Below are positions 63,960-64,000 of a stretch of 64,000 nucleotides of DNA, one piece after another. Below the pieces are notes generated by a model. The model did not search any database. It had not been told where the DNA came from and saw only the letters and a program-made list of their open reading frames with translations. This DNA is from Arthrobacter sp. NicSoilB4. Lineage in GTDB: Bacteria > Actinomycetota > Actinomycetes > Actinomycetales > Micrococcaceae. Both the position numbers and the translations under genes were made by a program. Where the stretch lies: the NCBI RefSeq assembly GCF_019977335.1, contig NZ_AP024653.1, positions 620,001-684,000 on the forward strand, in the 5' to 3' direction. Every line of letters begins with the position of its first letter. Position 1 is the stretch's first letter.

Positions 63960-64000
63960 CTAAATCTGTCCGACGGGGAGCTTCTTCTCGGCCTGGAAGT
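63960..64000 (-). CDS. Possible 3' end of a minus-strand gene
   Basis: One minus-strand frame enters from the right edge and reads FQAEKKLPVGQI before TAG at 63960-63962. Twelve codons are too few to assign. The gap 63799-63959 shows no gene. Confidence 0.25.
   Translation of the reverse strand, partial: FQAEKKLPVGQI

Overview
The window is high-GC, densely packed DNA with many GTG and TTG starts. Gene content (DUF4193 and DUF4032 proteins, an MsiK/UgpC-type ATPase, FemX, an actinobacterial ThrE, a tandem glycine riboswitch on gcvP) points to an actinobacterium, most likely a motile member of the Micrococcaceae such as Arthrobacter or Pseudarthrobacter. That assignment is inference from gene content; no search was run.

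Layout. (1) 1-8015: alpha-glucan/maltose uptake and breakdown. A GH13 alpha-glucosidase (cut by the left edge) diverges from a malEFG-type ABC transporter operon ending in a second GH13 enzyme; LacI-type operator-like sites lie between them. (2) 8049-18570: housekeeping and accessory genes: FAD-linked oxidase, DUF4032 protein, orphan sugar-ABC ATPase, trehalose synthesis (otsA-otsB), a membrane-anchored DsbA-like protein, tRNA-Thr(TGT), a gene broken by an in-frame TGA, a GyrI-like protein, a DUF4193 protein and a secreted AMIN-like protein. (3) 18599-49031: one contiguous flagellar cluster of about 30 kb. fliW-flgL-flgK-flgN point left; flagellin, cap, basal body, hook, motor and export genes point right; then come a FlhF-like protein without a P-loop, csrA, a second flgN-like gene and the FliA-type sigma factor. 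Five strong sites of the form T(A/T)AC..-N11-GCCGATA(A/G) mark likely sigma-28 promoters. The flagellin leader carries two CACGGA sites suited to CsrA, so a CsrA-FliW-flagellin control loop is likely. No chemotaxis gene is present. (4) 49246-52064: dps, then a divergent MFS exporter/TetR pair around a perfect 32-bp palindrome. (5) 52289-60525: glycine/serine catabolism. A tandem glycine riboswitch precedes gcvP-gcvT-gcvH-glyA, and sdaA follows. (6) 60527-64000: tspO, a FemX-like gene and thrE.

The most unusual stretch is the 650-bp gap between gcvT and gcvH. It holds two inverted copies of a structured repeat whose differences preserve base pairing, with an unexplained 260-bp core between them.
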